A DNA stretch of 53,373 bases. Origin: Rikenellaceae bacterium (GTDB lineage Bacteria; Bacteroidota; Bacteroidia; Bacteroidales; Rikenellaceae). The stretch lies in contig JAJBVT010000073.1 in assembly GCA_020859685.1 (NCBI GenBank), positions 1 through 53,373 on the forward strand, read 5' to 3'. Positions 35,970-44,650 of the stretch are shown one piece after another (positions within the stretch are counted from its first letter, which is position 1; every line of letters starts with the position of its first letter). Made by a program: the position numbers and the translations under genes. Below the pieces are notes generated by a model, which ran no database searches, had not been told where the DNA came from, and worked only from the letters and a program-made list of their open reading frames with translations.

Positions 35970-36962
35970 CTACATCAACCGTATCTGCTGTCCCGGCCTC
36001 AGTTGGCTGTCGGCGGAGCGGCGGTTTATCTTTACAAGGTTACTCAAGCGGATACCGTATGTTTGCGAAATCGAGTGCATCGTTTCACCCTCCTGAACGG
36101 TATGGATCAATTTGCCGTTGGTGGCTTTTTTGCCCTTCTGTCGGATATATACCGGCTCGCCTACCCTCGGCTCCTGACCCGGCCCGACGTCGTTGAACTT
36201 GCGCAGTTTTTTCTCCGACACACCGGTCGCGGCCGCAATCCTGATATAGGTGTCGCCCGTATTGGCAACGACAAATTCCGAACCGTTATTATAATAGACC
36301 GGAAAACCGGATACGGTCCTGACCGAAACCACGTAATTGTCCACATCTATCTTCTCTGCCGGGATGAACACTGCGTCCTCCGCACGGGATACATCGTCCA
36401 CCGGCGGCCTTTGTTCGGCAAAAACGGTGGTTTGCGGCTCGGCGCTGTCGAGCGCAAAGAGTTCGTAATCCTCGATTATCTTGATAAGCAACTCGGCATA
36501 ACGGGGATTGGTAGCATAACCTGCCGCTTTCAGCCCGTGTGCCCAGCCGCGGTAGTCGGTAATATCGAGGTCGAAAAGGGACTGGTAACGCTCCGATTTG
36601 TCGAGGAACTCCGAATGGTCGAGGAACGACTGTTCCGGAGAGTCGTAACGGCGGAAACACTCTCCCGGCGCATCGTCGTCGTGCGAAATGGTCGCACCCG
36701 TCCAATCGCTTTTACATTTGATACCGAAATGGTTGTTCGCTTCCACTGCAAGTCGGCTGTTCCCACAGTCCGATTCCAGCAGGCCCTGCGCCAGCTTTAT
36801 ACTTACCGGGATTCCGTAAATATCCTGATGCTCAATCGCTATTTCCTTAAATCTGTCTATATATTCGCCGTGGGTCATCCTCGCCTGAGCCGAAACCGAA
36901 AGCGTTCCCGCCGCAAGCCCTATGGCCAGTACCAACGCATATTTGCCGTAATAACTCTTCAT
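35970..36962 (-). CDS. Exported glucosaminidase with two LysM domains
   Basis: Peptidoglycan hydrolase. A signal peptide (MKSYYGKYALVLAIGLAAGTLSVSAQA) is followed by a glucosaminidase domain (about 30-160, RFKEIAIEHQDIYGIPVSIKLAQGLLESDCG with the catalytic Glu, NNHFGIKC, AGYATNPRYAELLIKIIE). Two LysM domains then bind glycan: about 205-255 (FVVANTGDTYIRIAAATGVS) and 280-330 (IHTVQEGETMHSISQTYGIR). The open frame starts at TTG 36968; ATG 36962 is preferred (330 residues). It should act in the periplasm during wall turnover. Confidence 0.92.
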   Translation of the reverse strand: MKSYYGKYALVLAIGLAAGTLSVSAQARMTHGEYIDRFKEIAIEHQDIYGIPVSIKLAQGLLESDCGNSRLAVEANNHFGIKCKSDWTGATISHDDDAPGECFRRYDSPEQSFLDHSEFLDKSERYQSLFDLDITDYRGWAHGLKAAGYATNPRYAELLIKIIEDYELFALDSAEPQTTVFAEQRPPVDDVSRAEDAVFIPAEKIDVDNYVVSVRTVSGFPVYYNNGSEFVVANTGDTYIRIAAATGVSEKKLRKFNDVGPGQEPRVGEPVYIRQKGKKATNGKLIHTVQEGETMHSISQTYGIRLSNLVKINRRSADSQLRPGQQIRLM

Positions 36963-37080
36963 ATCCAAGCCTTTTAGGGTATCTTTTACGGCAAAGATAT
37001 AACTTTCTCGCTATCCGGCATGGGCCGGTCGGCAAATTTCAGCCCCGCAGGGGCATCACAGCATGTAAATAGGAAGTTTT

Positions 37081-37770
37081 CTACAAGAGACCCTTTTCCT
37101 TAAAACTGAAACACCTTCCGGAAGTTATAATGATATGGTCGTGGACCGAGATATCGAAAAGGGCTGCAGAATCGGCTATTTTTTGGGTCAGCACACAGTC
37201 GTTTTCGCTCGGTTCGCACATGCCCGACGGATGGTTGTGCACCAGTACAAGAGCCGAGGCAAGCAGCTCCACAGCTTTCTTTAGTATGATTTTCGGGTCG
37301 GCGGTAGTAGAAGTCACCCCGCCCTGACTGATTCGGATTCGGTCCAGCACCGTGTTGGCACTACTGAGAAATACCACCCAGAACTCCTCATGGGATAGGA
37401 CCGATAGTTTAGGTTTGAAGGTGCGGATAATATCGTCGCATCCCGTTACGATATTGAGTGTGGACGACTCCCTTTCGGCGAACCTCCTGCCCAGTTCGAA
37501 TGCGCAACTGATAAGGATGGCTTTTCTCATTCCCAATCCCTCCACCATCCGCAGCCGGTTAAGCCCTATGCGCGGGATACCTGTAATGCCGCCACCCAGC
37601 TCATCCAGCACTTTACGCGCCTGTGCGAGAGCCGTCATTGACGGGGTTCCCTCACGGATTATAACGCTCAGCAACTCATCGTCGGCAAGGGATTCCACCC
37701 CTCTTGCCCTCAGTTTATCCAATATCTGTCTTTCGATGGGAAACGCCTCCCCGTTCAATTTGTTCAACAA
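37081..37770 (-). CDS. radC: RadC-family JAB-domain protein
   Basis: 229 residues: an N-terminal helix-hairpin-helix-like region (about 20-95, LRARGVESLADDELLSVII to VEGLGMRKAILISCAFELGRR) and a C-terminal JAB/MPN metal domain with HNHPSG at 178-183 (His178, His180) and Asp191 in EPSENDCVLTQKI, plus Glu128/129. The family was named for DNA repair, but its in vivo role is disputed. Normal length and intact motifs. Confidence 0.93.
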   Translation of the reverse strand: MLNKLNGEAFPIERQILDKLRARGVESLADDELLSVIIREGTPSMTALAQARKVLDELGGGITGIPRIGLNRLRMVEGLGMRKAILISCAFELGRRFAERESSTLNIVTGCDDIIRTFKPKLSVLSHEEFWVVFLSSANTVLDRIRISQGGVTSTTADPKIILKKAVELLASALVLVHNHPSGMCEPSENDCVLTQKIADSAALFDISVHDHIIITSGRCFSFKEKGLL

Positions 37771-38253
37771 TGAGAGATTTAAGGGTTATTTTCTGGTAAA
37801 GCTCTGTTCCATAAGCCTCCGGGCTCTCTCACCGCATAAATTTCCTCACCTGCACCCGGAGCCGAAAATTACTCAAAAGTTACGAGATATAAAAAAAAGC
37901 CCGTTATGTAATAAAATCGGGTGCGGCGGCGTAATATATAAACGGCATCCAATGGGTCACTTTTGTAATATAATCCGCTCCGGTTATATCGATACCGTTA
38001 CAGGGTGCACACCGGCCTATCAAGCAATAATGCCAGAAATGTAAACTATCATGTCAAAAAAGAAACTACACAATAATGTTTAACCGTTATATTTGTAAAC
38101 ATTGCCTGTAAAATACCTTCCGGCGGCAAGCCGGGCCCATCTGTCATTTAAGTAAATAACGGGAATCGATAGGTCAGCGAACAGCGGGAAGGATAATGGG
38201 AAGTGTGAGAAGCTAACAAATTAACCTAACTATATAACCTTACTGGAACTTCT
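37771..38253 (+). promoter_or_regulatory. Gene-free region upstream of the rhamnose operon, with -7 box at 38088-38095
   Basis: The 483-nt spacer between radC (minus) and rhaB (plus) contains TATATTTG at 38088-38095, a perfect -7 box. That predicts a leader of about 150 nt carrying a CCGGC/GCCGG hairpin near 38120-38135. A good -33 box is absent, which fits an activator-dependent promoter. No gene or known riboswitch is recognised. Confidence 0.5.
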
Positions 38254-39738
38254 ATGGAACCAAAGCATTTTCTGGCTTTCGACCTCGGCGCCACAAGCGG
38301 GCGAACGATACTGGGTACAATCTCGGGGGGCAAGCTGTCGATGAAAGAACTTACCCGTTTCCCTAACACTATGGTTGCCCTTTCGGGTCACTTCTACTGG
38401 AACATTTACGCACTTTACGAGCACCTCAAGGCAGGTTTCGCCGCCGCAGCCAAAGAGGGTGTGACCATCACTTCCGCAGGTATAGACACTTGGGGGGTCG
38501 ATTTCGCATTTATCGGTGAGGACGGATGCGTGCTCGGTATGCCCTACGCCTACCGCGACCCGCACACCACCACCGCCCATACCGAATGTTTCGAGCGTAT
38601 TATGCCGCGTGAGGAGATATACGACATCACGGGTATACAGATTATGAACTTCAACTCGATGTACCAGCTTTACGCCATGAAGCGGGACAATTCGTCGCAG
38701 TTGAAGCATGCCAAAAAACTGCTGTTCATGCCCGACGCCCTGAGTTACATGCTCACCGGCAAGATGGTTACGGAGTATACAATCGCTTCCACCTCGCAGT
38801 TACTGAATCCCCGCACTAAAAAGATGGACGAACGCCTGCTGGGTGCATTGGAGATGGACGAAAATATTTTCCCTCCGGTAGTATTTCCGGGCCACGTGGT
38901 TGGCAAACTGCTCAAGGACATTGCCGATGAAACGGGCATCGGGGAGATACCCGTTATCGCTGTTGCGGGCCATGACACGGCATCGGCCGTGGCGGCCGTT
39001 CCGGCATCGGACGAGAAATTCGCATACCTCAGTTCCGGCACCTGGTCGCTTATGGGTATCGAGGTGAAGGAGCCGGTTATTACCCCGGCTACCAGCACCC
39101 TCAATATTACCAACGAGGGCGGTGTGGAAGGTACCACGAGGCTCCTGAAAAATATTACGGGTATGTGGATTGTGGAACAGTGCCTAAAAGAGTGGAAAAA
39201 ACAGGGCATAGATGTCTCCTACTCCCAGATGGTGCAACTGGCCGAAGAGGCTCCTGCGTTCAAGGCCTTCATAGACCCGGACCACCCATCGTTCGCCAAC
39301 CCGCAGAGTATGATTGCGGCCATCGACGCCTACCTGACCCTCACCGGGCAGGACCGGCCCGCCACGCACGGCGAATATATCCGCATTATTTTCGAGAGCC
39401 TCGCACTGAAATACAGGGCCACACTCGATATGTTCCGTGCACTGGCTCCGTTCGAAATTAACAAACTGCACATCATCGGCGGCGGGTCGAAGAACGCACT
39501 GCTCAACCGATTTACCGCCAACGCCACGGGCATACCGGTAATCGCAGGCCCGTCGGAAGCCACCGCAATCGGCAACATTATGATTCAGGCCCGTACGGCG
39601 GGGATGGTGGGTTCGTTGCAGGAGATGCGCGACATGATTGCCAACGGTATCGAAACTTCATTCTATGAGCCGCACTACACGGATATCTGGAACGACGCAT
39701 ACAGGAAATTCACTGAAACTATCAATAAACTAAACTAA
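38254..39738 (+). CDS. rhaB: L-rhamnulokinase
   Basis: FGGY-family carbohydrate kinase phosphorylating L-rhamnulose at O1. It shows the N-terminal ATPase start FLAFDLGATSGRTILG, IDTWGVDFAFIGEDG, VAVAGHDTASAVAAVP, YLSSGTWSLMGIEVKEP and the C-terminal LHIIGGGSKNALLNRFTANATGIPV. 494 residues, as expected. The product goes to a RhaD-type aldolase that is not encoded in this window. Rhamnose isomerase follows after 12 nt. Confidence 0.95.
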   Translation: MEPKHFLAFDLGATSGRTILGTISGGKLSMKELTRFPNTMVALSGHFYWNIYALYEHLKAGFAAAAKEGVTITSAGIDTWGVDFAFIGEDGCVLGMPYAYRDPHTTTAHTECFERIMPREEIYDITGIQIMNFNSMYQLYAMKRDNSSQLKHAKKLLFMPDALSYMLTGKMVTEYTIASTSQLLNPRTKKMDERLLGALEMDENIFPPVVFPGHVVGKLLKDIADETGIGEIPVIAVAGHDTASAVAAVPASDEKFAYLSSGTWSLMGIEVKEPVITPATSTLNITNEGGVEGTTRLLKNITGMWIVEQCLKEWKKQGIDVSYSQMVQLAEEAPAFKAFIDPDHPSFANPQSMIAAIDAYLTLTGQDRPATHGEYIRIIFESLALKYRATLDMFRALAPFEINKLHIIGGGSKNALLNRFTANATGIPVIAGPSEATAIGNIMIQARTAGMVGSLQEMRDMIANGIETSFYEPHYTDIWNDAYRKFTETINKLN

Positions 39739-39750
39739 AACCAAAGCCTT

Positions 39751-41004
39751 ATGACACAGGAAAAGATTCAAAAAGCCTACGAAGACGCTCGCGAACGTTA
39801 TGCCGAACTCGGCATCGATACCGATGCCGCGCTGGAAGCGCTCCAGAAACTTTCGATTTCCCTCCATTGCTGGCAGACCGACGACGTATCGGGTTTCGAA
39901 AACCCGGAGGGCGAACTTACGGGCGGTATCCAGGCCACGGGTAACTATCCGGGCAAAGCACGCAACATCGAGGAAGTGCGTCAGGACGTTGTGAAAGCCA
40001 CTTCGCTTATCCCCGGTAACCACCGTCTCAGCCTCCACGCAATTTACGGCGACTTCGGCGGCAAAAACGTGGACCGCGACCAGATTGACGTAGAGCATTT
40101 CCAGAGCTGGATAGACTGGGCGAAGGAGAACAATATGAAGCTGGACTTCAACTCCACCAGCTTCTCACACCCGAAGAGCGGTGACCAGAGCCTTGCCAAC
40201 CGCGATAAAGCTATCCGCGACTTCTGGATCGAGCATACTATCCGCAGCCGTAAGATAGCCGACGAAATGGGTCGCCAGCTCGGAAGCCCGGCATGCCACA
40301 ACCTTTGGGTACATGACGGTTCCAAGGACGTAACGGTAGACCGTTACCTTTACAGGGCTTACCTAAAAGATTCGCTGGACCAGATATTCGCGCACAAGTT
40401 CGCAAACGTCAAGGACGGTGTGGAAAGCAAGCTGTTCGGTATGGGTCTGGAGAGCTACACGGTAGGTTCGCACGAGTTCTATATGGGCTATGCTGTAAAT
40501 AACAACCTCATGTGTACCCTCGACATGGGTCACTACCATCCGACCGAAGAGACTTATGACAAGATATCGGCCATGCTCCTGTTCACCCCGGAAATCCTGC
40601 TTCACGTAAGCCGTCCGGTTCGTTGGGACAGCGACCATGTTGTAATACTCAACGACAGCGTGCAAATGCTGGCGCAGGAAATCGTATGGGCAGACGCTAT
40701 GAACAAGGTAAATGTTGGTCTCGACTACTTCGACGCCTCCATCAACCGTATCGGCGCCTATGTAATCGGAACCCGCGCAACGCAGAAGGCATTCCTTATG
40801 GCCCTTCTCTCGCCGATTAAGAAACTCCGCGAATACGAAGCCGCAGGCAGCTTCTTCCAGAGGCTGGCCCTGCTCGAAGAGAGCAAGGCTCTGCCGTGGT
40901 CTGCCGTTTACGACTACTTCTGCGTGAAGAACGGCACACCGGCCGGCGAAAGCTACATCGGAGAAATCGAAGCCTACGAAAAGGAAGTAACCTCTAAAAG
41001 GTAG
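39751..41004 (+). CDS. rhaA: L-rhamnose isomerase
   Basis: TIM-barrel metal-dependent isomerase turning L-rhamnose into L-rhamnulose. Typical segments are SISLHCWQTDDVSGFE, GNYPGKARNIEEVRQD, KLDFNSTSFSHPKS, NLWVHDGSKDVTVDRYLYR, MCTLDMGHYHPTEET, LLHVSRPVRWDSDHVV and VGLDYFDASINRIGAYVIGTRA, including the His/Asp/Glu metal ligands. 417 residues. It is third codon GC-rich like its neighbours. rhaT starts 3 nt after its stop. Called rhaI in some Bacteroides literature. Confidence 0.97.
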   Translation: MTQEKIQKAYEDARERYAELGIDTDAALEALQKLSISLHCWQTDDVSGFENPEGELTGGIQATGNYPGKARNIEEVRQDVVKATSLIPGNHRLSLHAIYGDFGGKNVDRDQIDVEHFQSWIDWAKENNMKLDFNSTSFSHPKSGDQSLANRDKAIRDFWIEHTIRSRKIADEMGRQLGSPACHNLWVHDGSKDVTVDRYLYRAYLKDSLDQIFAHKFANVKDGVESKLFGMGLESYTVGSHEFYMGYAVNNNLMCTLDMGHYHPTEETYDKISAMLLFTPEILLHVSRPVRWDSDHVVILNDSVQMLAQEIVWADAMNKVNVGLDYFDASINRIGAYVIGTRATQKAFLMALLSPIKKLREYEAAGSFFQRLALLEESKALPWSAVYDYFCVKNGTPAGESYIGEIEAYEKEVTSKR

Positions 41005-41007
41005 ACA

Positions 41008-42027
41008 ATGGAAGTCCTTTTAGGATTATTGATAATTGCGGTCGGCAGTTTCGGGCAGTCGAGTTCGTACGTACCGATTCGCAAGGTTAAGGAGTGGAGC
41101 TGGGAGAGTTTCTGGTTAACGCAGGGTATCTTCGCGTGGCTGGTATTCCCCTTACTCGGCGCACTTCTCGCCATTCCGGAAGGAGGTTCCCTCGGGAGCC
41201 TCCTCGGCGCCGGAGGGGCCGGTAAGGCCCTGATGTACGGTGTCCTCTGGGGTGTGGGCGGTTTGACGTTCGGCCTTAGTATGCGTTATCTTGGCGTAGC
41301 CCTCGGGCAGAGCATATCGCTGGGAACCTGTTCGGCGTTCGGTACGTTGTTGCCTGCGATTTTCGCCGGTGACAACCTGTTCAGCGGACAGGGACTGATT
41401 CTCCTGCTCGGCGTCTGCATCACGATTGCCGGTATAGCCGTTATCGGTTATGCGGGTTCTCTCCGTTCGCAGAACATGACCGAGGAGCAGAAACGTGAGG
41501 CTATCAAGGATTTCGCATTGACCAAAGGCCTTCTCGTGGCCCTGCTCGCAGGGGTTATGAGCGCCTGCTTCAACCTCGGGTTGAACGCCGGGACACCGAT
41601 AAAGGAGACTGCCATTATCAATGGGGTAGACCCGTTGTTCGCAGGCCTGCCGGTGATACTAATGGTTACCCTCGGCGGATTCCTGACGAATGCAGCCTAC
41701 TGTATTTTCCAGAATGTCAAGAACAAGACGGGCGGAGACTATTTCAAAGGCGGCGTGATGGGCAACAACCTGCTCTTCTGCGCCCTTGCCGGTGTACTGT
41801 GGTATTCGCAGTTCTTCGGGCTGGAGATGGGTAAGAGTTTCCTCGTTAACTCACCGCTTCTGCTGGCATTCTCATGGAGTATACTGATGGCGCTGAATGT
41901 GACCTTCTCCAACATCTGGGGGATAATCCTCAAAGAGTGGAAAGGTTGCAACGGTAAAACCATGACAGTGCTGATAATCGGCCTGCTAATCCTTGTTTTC
42001 AGCGTTTTCTTCCCATCGCTGTTCTAA
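41008..42027 (+). CDS. rhaT: L-rhamnose/H+ symporter (RhaT)
   Basis: 339-residue polytopic inner-membrane protein with about ten TM segments. It shows the RhaT hallmarks: N-terminal VGSFGQSSSYVPIRKVKEWSWE, AWLVFPLLGALLAIPEG, GLTFGLSMRYLGVALGQSISLG, MSACFNLGLNAGTPI and the C-terminal ALNVTFSNIWGIILKEWKG. It brings L-rhamnose into the cytoplasm with protons. Last gene of the operon, followed by a strong terminator. Confidence 0.96.
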   Translation: MEVLLGLLIIAVGSFGQSSSYVPIRKVKEWSWESFWLTQGIFAWLVFPLLGALLAIPEGGSLGSLLGAGGAGKALMYGVLWGVGGLTFGLSMRYLGVALGQSISLGTCSAFGTLLPAIFAGDNLFSGQGLILLLGVCITIAGIAVIGYAGSLRSQNMTEEQKREAIKDFALTKGLLVALLAGVMSACFNLGLNAGTPIKETAIINGVDPLFAGLPVILMVTLGGFLTNAAYCIFQNVKNKTGGDYFKGGVMGNNLLFCALAGVLWYSQFFGLEMGKSFLVNSPLLLAFSWSILMALNVTFSNIWGIILKEWKGCNGKTMTVLIIGLLILVFSVFFPSLF

Positions 42028-42047
42028 GGATATTACTTATACGAAAT

Positions 42048-42080
42048 AAGAGGGCGTCCCTTTCAGTGACGCCCTCTTTG
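42048..42080 (+). terminator. Terminator of the rha operon (also usable from the other side)
   Basis: 11-bp perfect stem AAGAGGGCGTC/GACGCCCTCTT (42048-42058, 42068-42078) with a 9-nt loop, ending in TTTG, 20 nt after the rhaT stop and between convergent genes. Confidence 0.85.
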
Positions 42081-42174
42081 TATATTGGTAATTCATTAAC
42101 CAATGCGAAATAAGAGATTATCCAGAGAGCGGGATATACCATTCATACGGTGGTATATAGACTATCCGGCGTTA

Positions 42175-43440
42175 TTACCTGATGCGACGGCGGGTTTTGG
42201 TTTTTATATCCTCAGCGGGTTGGTAAGCCTGAGTTTCGGCAACATCGGGTCGGAAAGGAATTTCGAGAGCGGTCGGGTCGTCGGAAGGCTCCACAGGATG
42301 TGGTTCCGGACCGTCCTGCCCTGTTACGAAAGGCCGCAACGAATCCGTTGCAGCTTGGCTTACCGGTGTGTTCTGTTCCGGAATACCTGCATAATCCGAT
42401 GCCGTATCTGATTCCCCGGCCGGTGGGTAAACCTGTGTATCGATAAGGTCGGTACGGAACGGTATCGCCACCGCCGTAGGGTCGCCATCCGGTGCCGTCG
42501 GGCGGGGCTCCGGGCCCTCGGGACCGATAGCGAATGGCGAGGGGTTATCAGTCGGGGGCCCGACCGGCATAACTTTGGTATCTGCGCCCACAAGGCTACC
42601 CGGGTCACCTACCTCGTCGACCGGAGTATACGCCTGCGTATCATAAAGGTCCCATCGGAATGGTATTTCGGTGGCTGTCGGGTTACCGTCCGGAGTTGCA
42701 GGGCGTGGCTCGGGACCGTCCGGGCCGATTATAAAAGGTCTCAGAAAAACTTCGCCACTCTGCACCGGCTCATTACTTCCCGAATGTAAAACTTCCTCCG
42801 CCCTAATGCCATGCCCATACCATTGACTCTCTCGGTCATTATTATAGGCCTGTATTTCAAAAAGGTCCCACCGGAAAGGTATCCTTTGCGCCGTGGACTC
42901 TCCTGCCTCTTCCACCGACTGTGGCCCGCGACTCTGCAATCCGACCGATGCGGCCTCCCCCGGAAGGGTTTCGGCCTCTGCGGACATAACACGGACGGTT
43001 GCACCAGACGGAATCTCGTCTGCCGCAACCTCCCTGTCCCTTATAATTATAAGCCGCGTTTCTCCTGAAAAGACGCTTTCGTGCGGCTCTGTCTTCTCAT
43101 CAGTCACCGGCGGATTTTCCACCGAGGGATAAATGTCCGGGGTACCAACACTATTATTCCGCCGGATTATTATGTGGTTACCAGTGGTTATAAGATTATA
43201 ACTCCCGGCATCGAGCACCTGCCGCAGAGCCTGCTCGGCCGTCATTCTCTCGATATCGGGAAACTCGGTCCGTTCGATCTTTATGTCACCAGCCGAATAT
43301 GCTATTGTACGGCCGGTCTGCCGTTCTATCTTATCGGCGAAAGAACGGAAATCCGGTACCAATCCGGCAGCTAAGCCTGCCGAGGAGATAAAGGCGAAAA
43401 ATAACAGAGCGGCGAACAGCGAACCAGGTTGTAAACGCAT
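42175..43440 (-). CDS. Exported STN-domain protein with four C-terminal repeats
   Basis: 421 residues. A signal-like N-terminus (LFAALLFFAFISSAGLAAG) leads to an STN domain at about 30-93 (FADKIERQTGRTIAYSAGDI, MTAEQALRQVLDAGSYNLIT, NHIIIRR), the module that in TonB-dependent transducers contacts FecR. No plug or beta-barrel follows. The rest is a Pro/Asp/Glu-rich region with an IPFRxD(L/V)xxxQxY motif at 187, 259, 326 and 394; three copies carry an upstream PFxxGxxGPEPxP segment about 20 residues earlier. The C-terminus is basic (KTKTRRRIR). It is 148 nt downstream of the fecR-like gene. Function unknown; a soluble or surface-associated signalling partner of FecR is inferred. Confidence 0.8.
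   Translation of the reverse strand: MRLQPGSLFAALLFFAFISSAGLAAGLVPDFRSFADKIERQTGRTIAYSAGDIKIERTEFPDIERMTAEQALRQVLDAGSYNLITTGNHIIIRRNNSVGTPDIYPSVENPPVTDEKTEPHESVFSGETRLIIIRDREVAADEIPSGATVRVMSAEAETLPGEAASVGLQSRGPQSVEEAGESTAQRIPFRWDLFEIQAYNNDRESQWYGHGIRAEEVLHSGSNEPVQSGEVFLRPFIIGPDGPEPRPATPDGNPTATEIPFRWDLYDTQAYTPVDEVGDPGSLVGADTKVMPVGPPTDNPSPFAIGPEGPEPRPTAPDGDPTAVAIPFRTDLIDTQVYPPAGESDTASDYAGIPEQNTPVSQAATDSLRPFVTGQDGPEPHPVEPSDDPTALEIPFRPDVAETQAYQPAEDIKTKTRRRIR
42223..42882 (-). repeat. Tandem protein-level repeat inside the STN-domain gene
   Basis: Units at about 42738-42628, 42537-42430 and 42336-42223, plus a shorter first copy at 42882-42844, encode the IPFRxD(L/V)xxxQxY motif at 67-72-residue intervals. 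The DNA copies are similar but not identical, so the repeat is not recent. Confidence 0.8.
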
Positions 43441-43588
43441 ATATCATCTTTATAGGTGTACGGCAACAAATGTAAAAAAAAAGGCCGGGAAATCTAAATT
43501 TCCCGGCCACCAATAAAAGGGGCTAAAGAACCTAATTATTTCTGATATCCTCTATTAGATAAATCTCTTCTATACATCCACTACGTTA

Positions 43589-44482
43589 TCATTCTATATA
43601 AACCTTACTATTCTCGATAGTGTATCGGAAACTTCCGTCTGCCAGTACACTCAGGACACCGAGAATTTCTTCTATATTTTCGTCATTTATGAATTTGATG
43701 TTGTATGTCTTGGATCCCCTATCCATCTGTCTTACTATCAATTCATAGCCCCTTGACTGTGTCGATGCGTTAATTATCTCCGGCAACGTAGCATTTTCAA
43801 ATATCAACCTGCCTGTGGTTAGCGCTTCCCTTCCGAGGGCCAGTTCTCCTATGGTTATCTCACCGGAAACACCGTCATACTTTAGCGAATACCCCTGCTC
43901 CAAAGCCACCGTACCCGTCTCCCCGGCCGTAACTTCCACACTGCCTTCAACGAGAGAAATTGTGGGAACCATCGTTTCTCGGTCGTTGGTGAACATGAAC
44001 TGCGTACCGGTCACCCTGACATCCATCGTGTTGCCGTGGATTACGAAAGGTTGTTCCGCATCGGCCGCAACTTCGAAATAACCGCTACCGTCGAGCGTTA
44101 CGCTTCTTTCCGGACCTGTAAAACTCTCCGGATACGTCATCCGCCCTTCGGTGACTTCCACTACCGTGTTGTCAGGCAAGACCACCTTCATTCCGGCACC
44201 CGCCTCGAGCATTCCGGCTATCTGTTCCGACGGCGACCCGGTAAACAGGTCCATCAAGTAATACCCTCCGGCAATAAGCAGGAACGGTATTACCACCGCG
44301 GCTACCCTGAGCGCAAGTCTCCGGCGACCAAACCTGACCGTGGAACCGGGCAGGCCCAATTTGGTCCTTACCGCATGCAAAGAACCTTTTACCGTTTCTG
44401 AATCACCGCACGGGATTGTATCCCACATATCCTTGAGGCCCTCTTCTTTTTCCTCCCGGTTACTCTCTTCAAGCAGCCACAA
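43589..44482 (-). CDS. FecR-family anti-sigma factor with upstream in-frame TGA
   Basis: The open part is 297 residues: a TM segment at about 57-80 (LALRVAAVVIPFLLIAGGYY), a periplasmic FecR domain (about 90-195, VVLPDNTVVEVTEGRMTYPESF, SVTLDGSGYFEVAADAEQPF, LVEGSVEVTAG) and a DUF4974/STN-like C-terminus (LIFENATLPEIINASTQSRGYEL to the end). The open frame begins only at a TTG at 44482, mid-domain. The frame continues upstream through ELIKKFFEGDYPTDIERRFH to a TGA at 44543-44545, preceded by MTAGKGKIDS from ATG 44575. The sigma-binding N-terminus is therefore interrupted: nonsense mutation, sequencing error, recoding or an unusual start. Sigma is encoded 76 nt before that ATG. Confidence 0.8.
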   Translation of the reverse strand: MWLLEESNREEKEEGLKDMWDTIPCGDSETVKGSLHAVRTKLGLPGSTVRFGRRRLALRVAAVVIPFLLIAGGYYLMDLFTGSPSEQIAGMLEAGAGMKVVLPDNTVVEVTEGRMTYPESFTGPERSVTLDGSGYFEVAADAEQPFVIHGNTMDVRVTGTQFMFTNDRETMVPTISLVEGSVEVTAGETGTVALEQGYSLKYDGVSGEITIGELALGREALTTGRLIFENATLPEIINASTQSRGYELIVRQMDRGSKTYNIKFINDENIEEILGVLSVLADGSFRYTIENSKVYIE

Positions 44483-44575
44483 ATGGAAACGCCTTTCGAT
44501 ATCTGTCGGGTAATCTCCCTCGAAGAACTTTTTTATCAGTTCTCAAGAATCTATTTTCCCTTTTCCGGCAGTCAT
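44483..44575 (-). pseudogene. 5' part of the fecR-like gene, interrupted by TGA at codon 11
   Basis: From ATG 44575 the minus strand encodes MTAGKGKIDS, then TGA (44545-44543), then 20 more family-like codons (ELIKKFFEGDYPTDIERRFH) running in the same frame into the TTG at 44482. The residues on both sides look like the normal N-terminal cytoplasmic region of Bacteroidota FecR proteins, so the true gene is probably 43589-44575 (328 codons plus the stop codon). Confidence 0.7.
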
Positions 44576-44650
44576 TAATTCGGTGGTTTATATATAATAC
44601 AACCGAGACCCGGAAAACTCCCGGTCCGGTCGCATATTTTTCTGATTTTT

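Noticed and set aside
35646-36977. 443-codon plus-strand open frame
   Set aside because: Antisense to the coiled-coil protein and LysM glucosaminidase genes; composition is shadow-like and it has no promoter or domain.
37874-37882. -7 box for radC
   Set aside because: TAACTTTTG has one extra base compared with TAnnTTTG and no -33 element; too weak to list.
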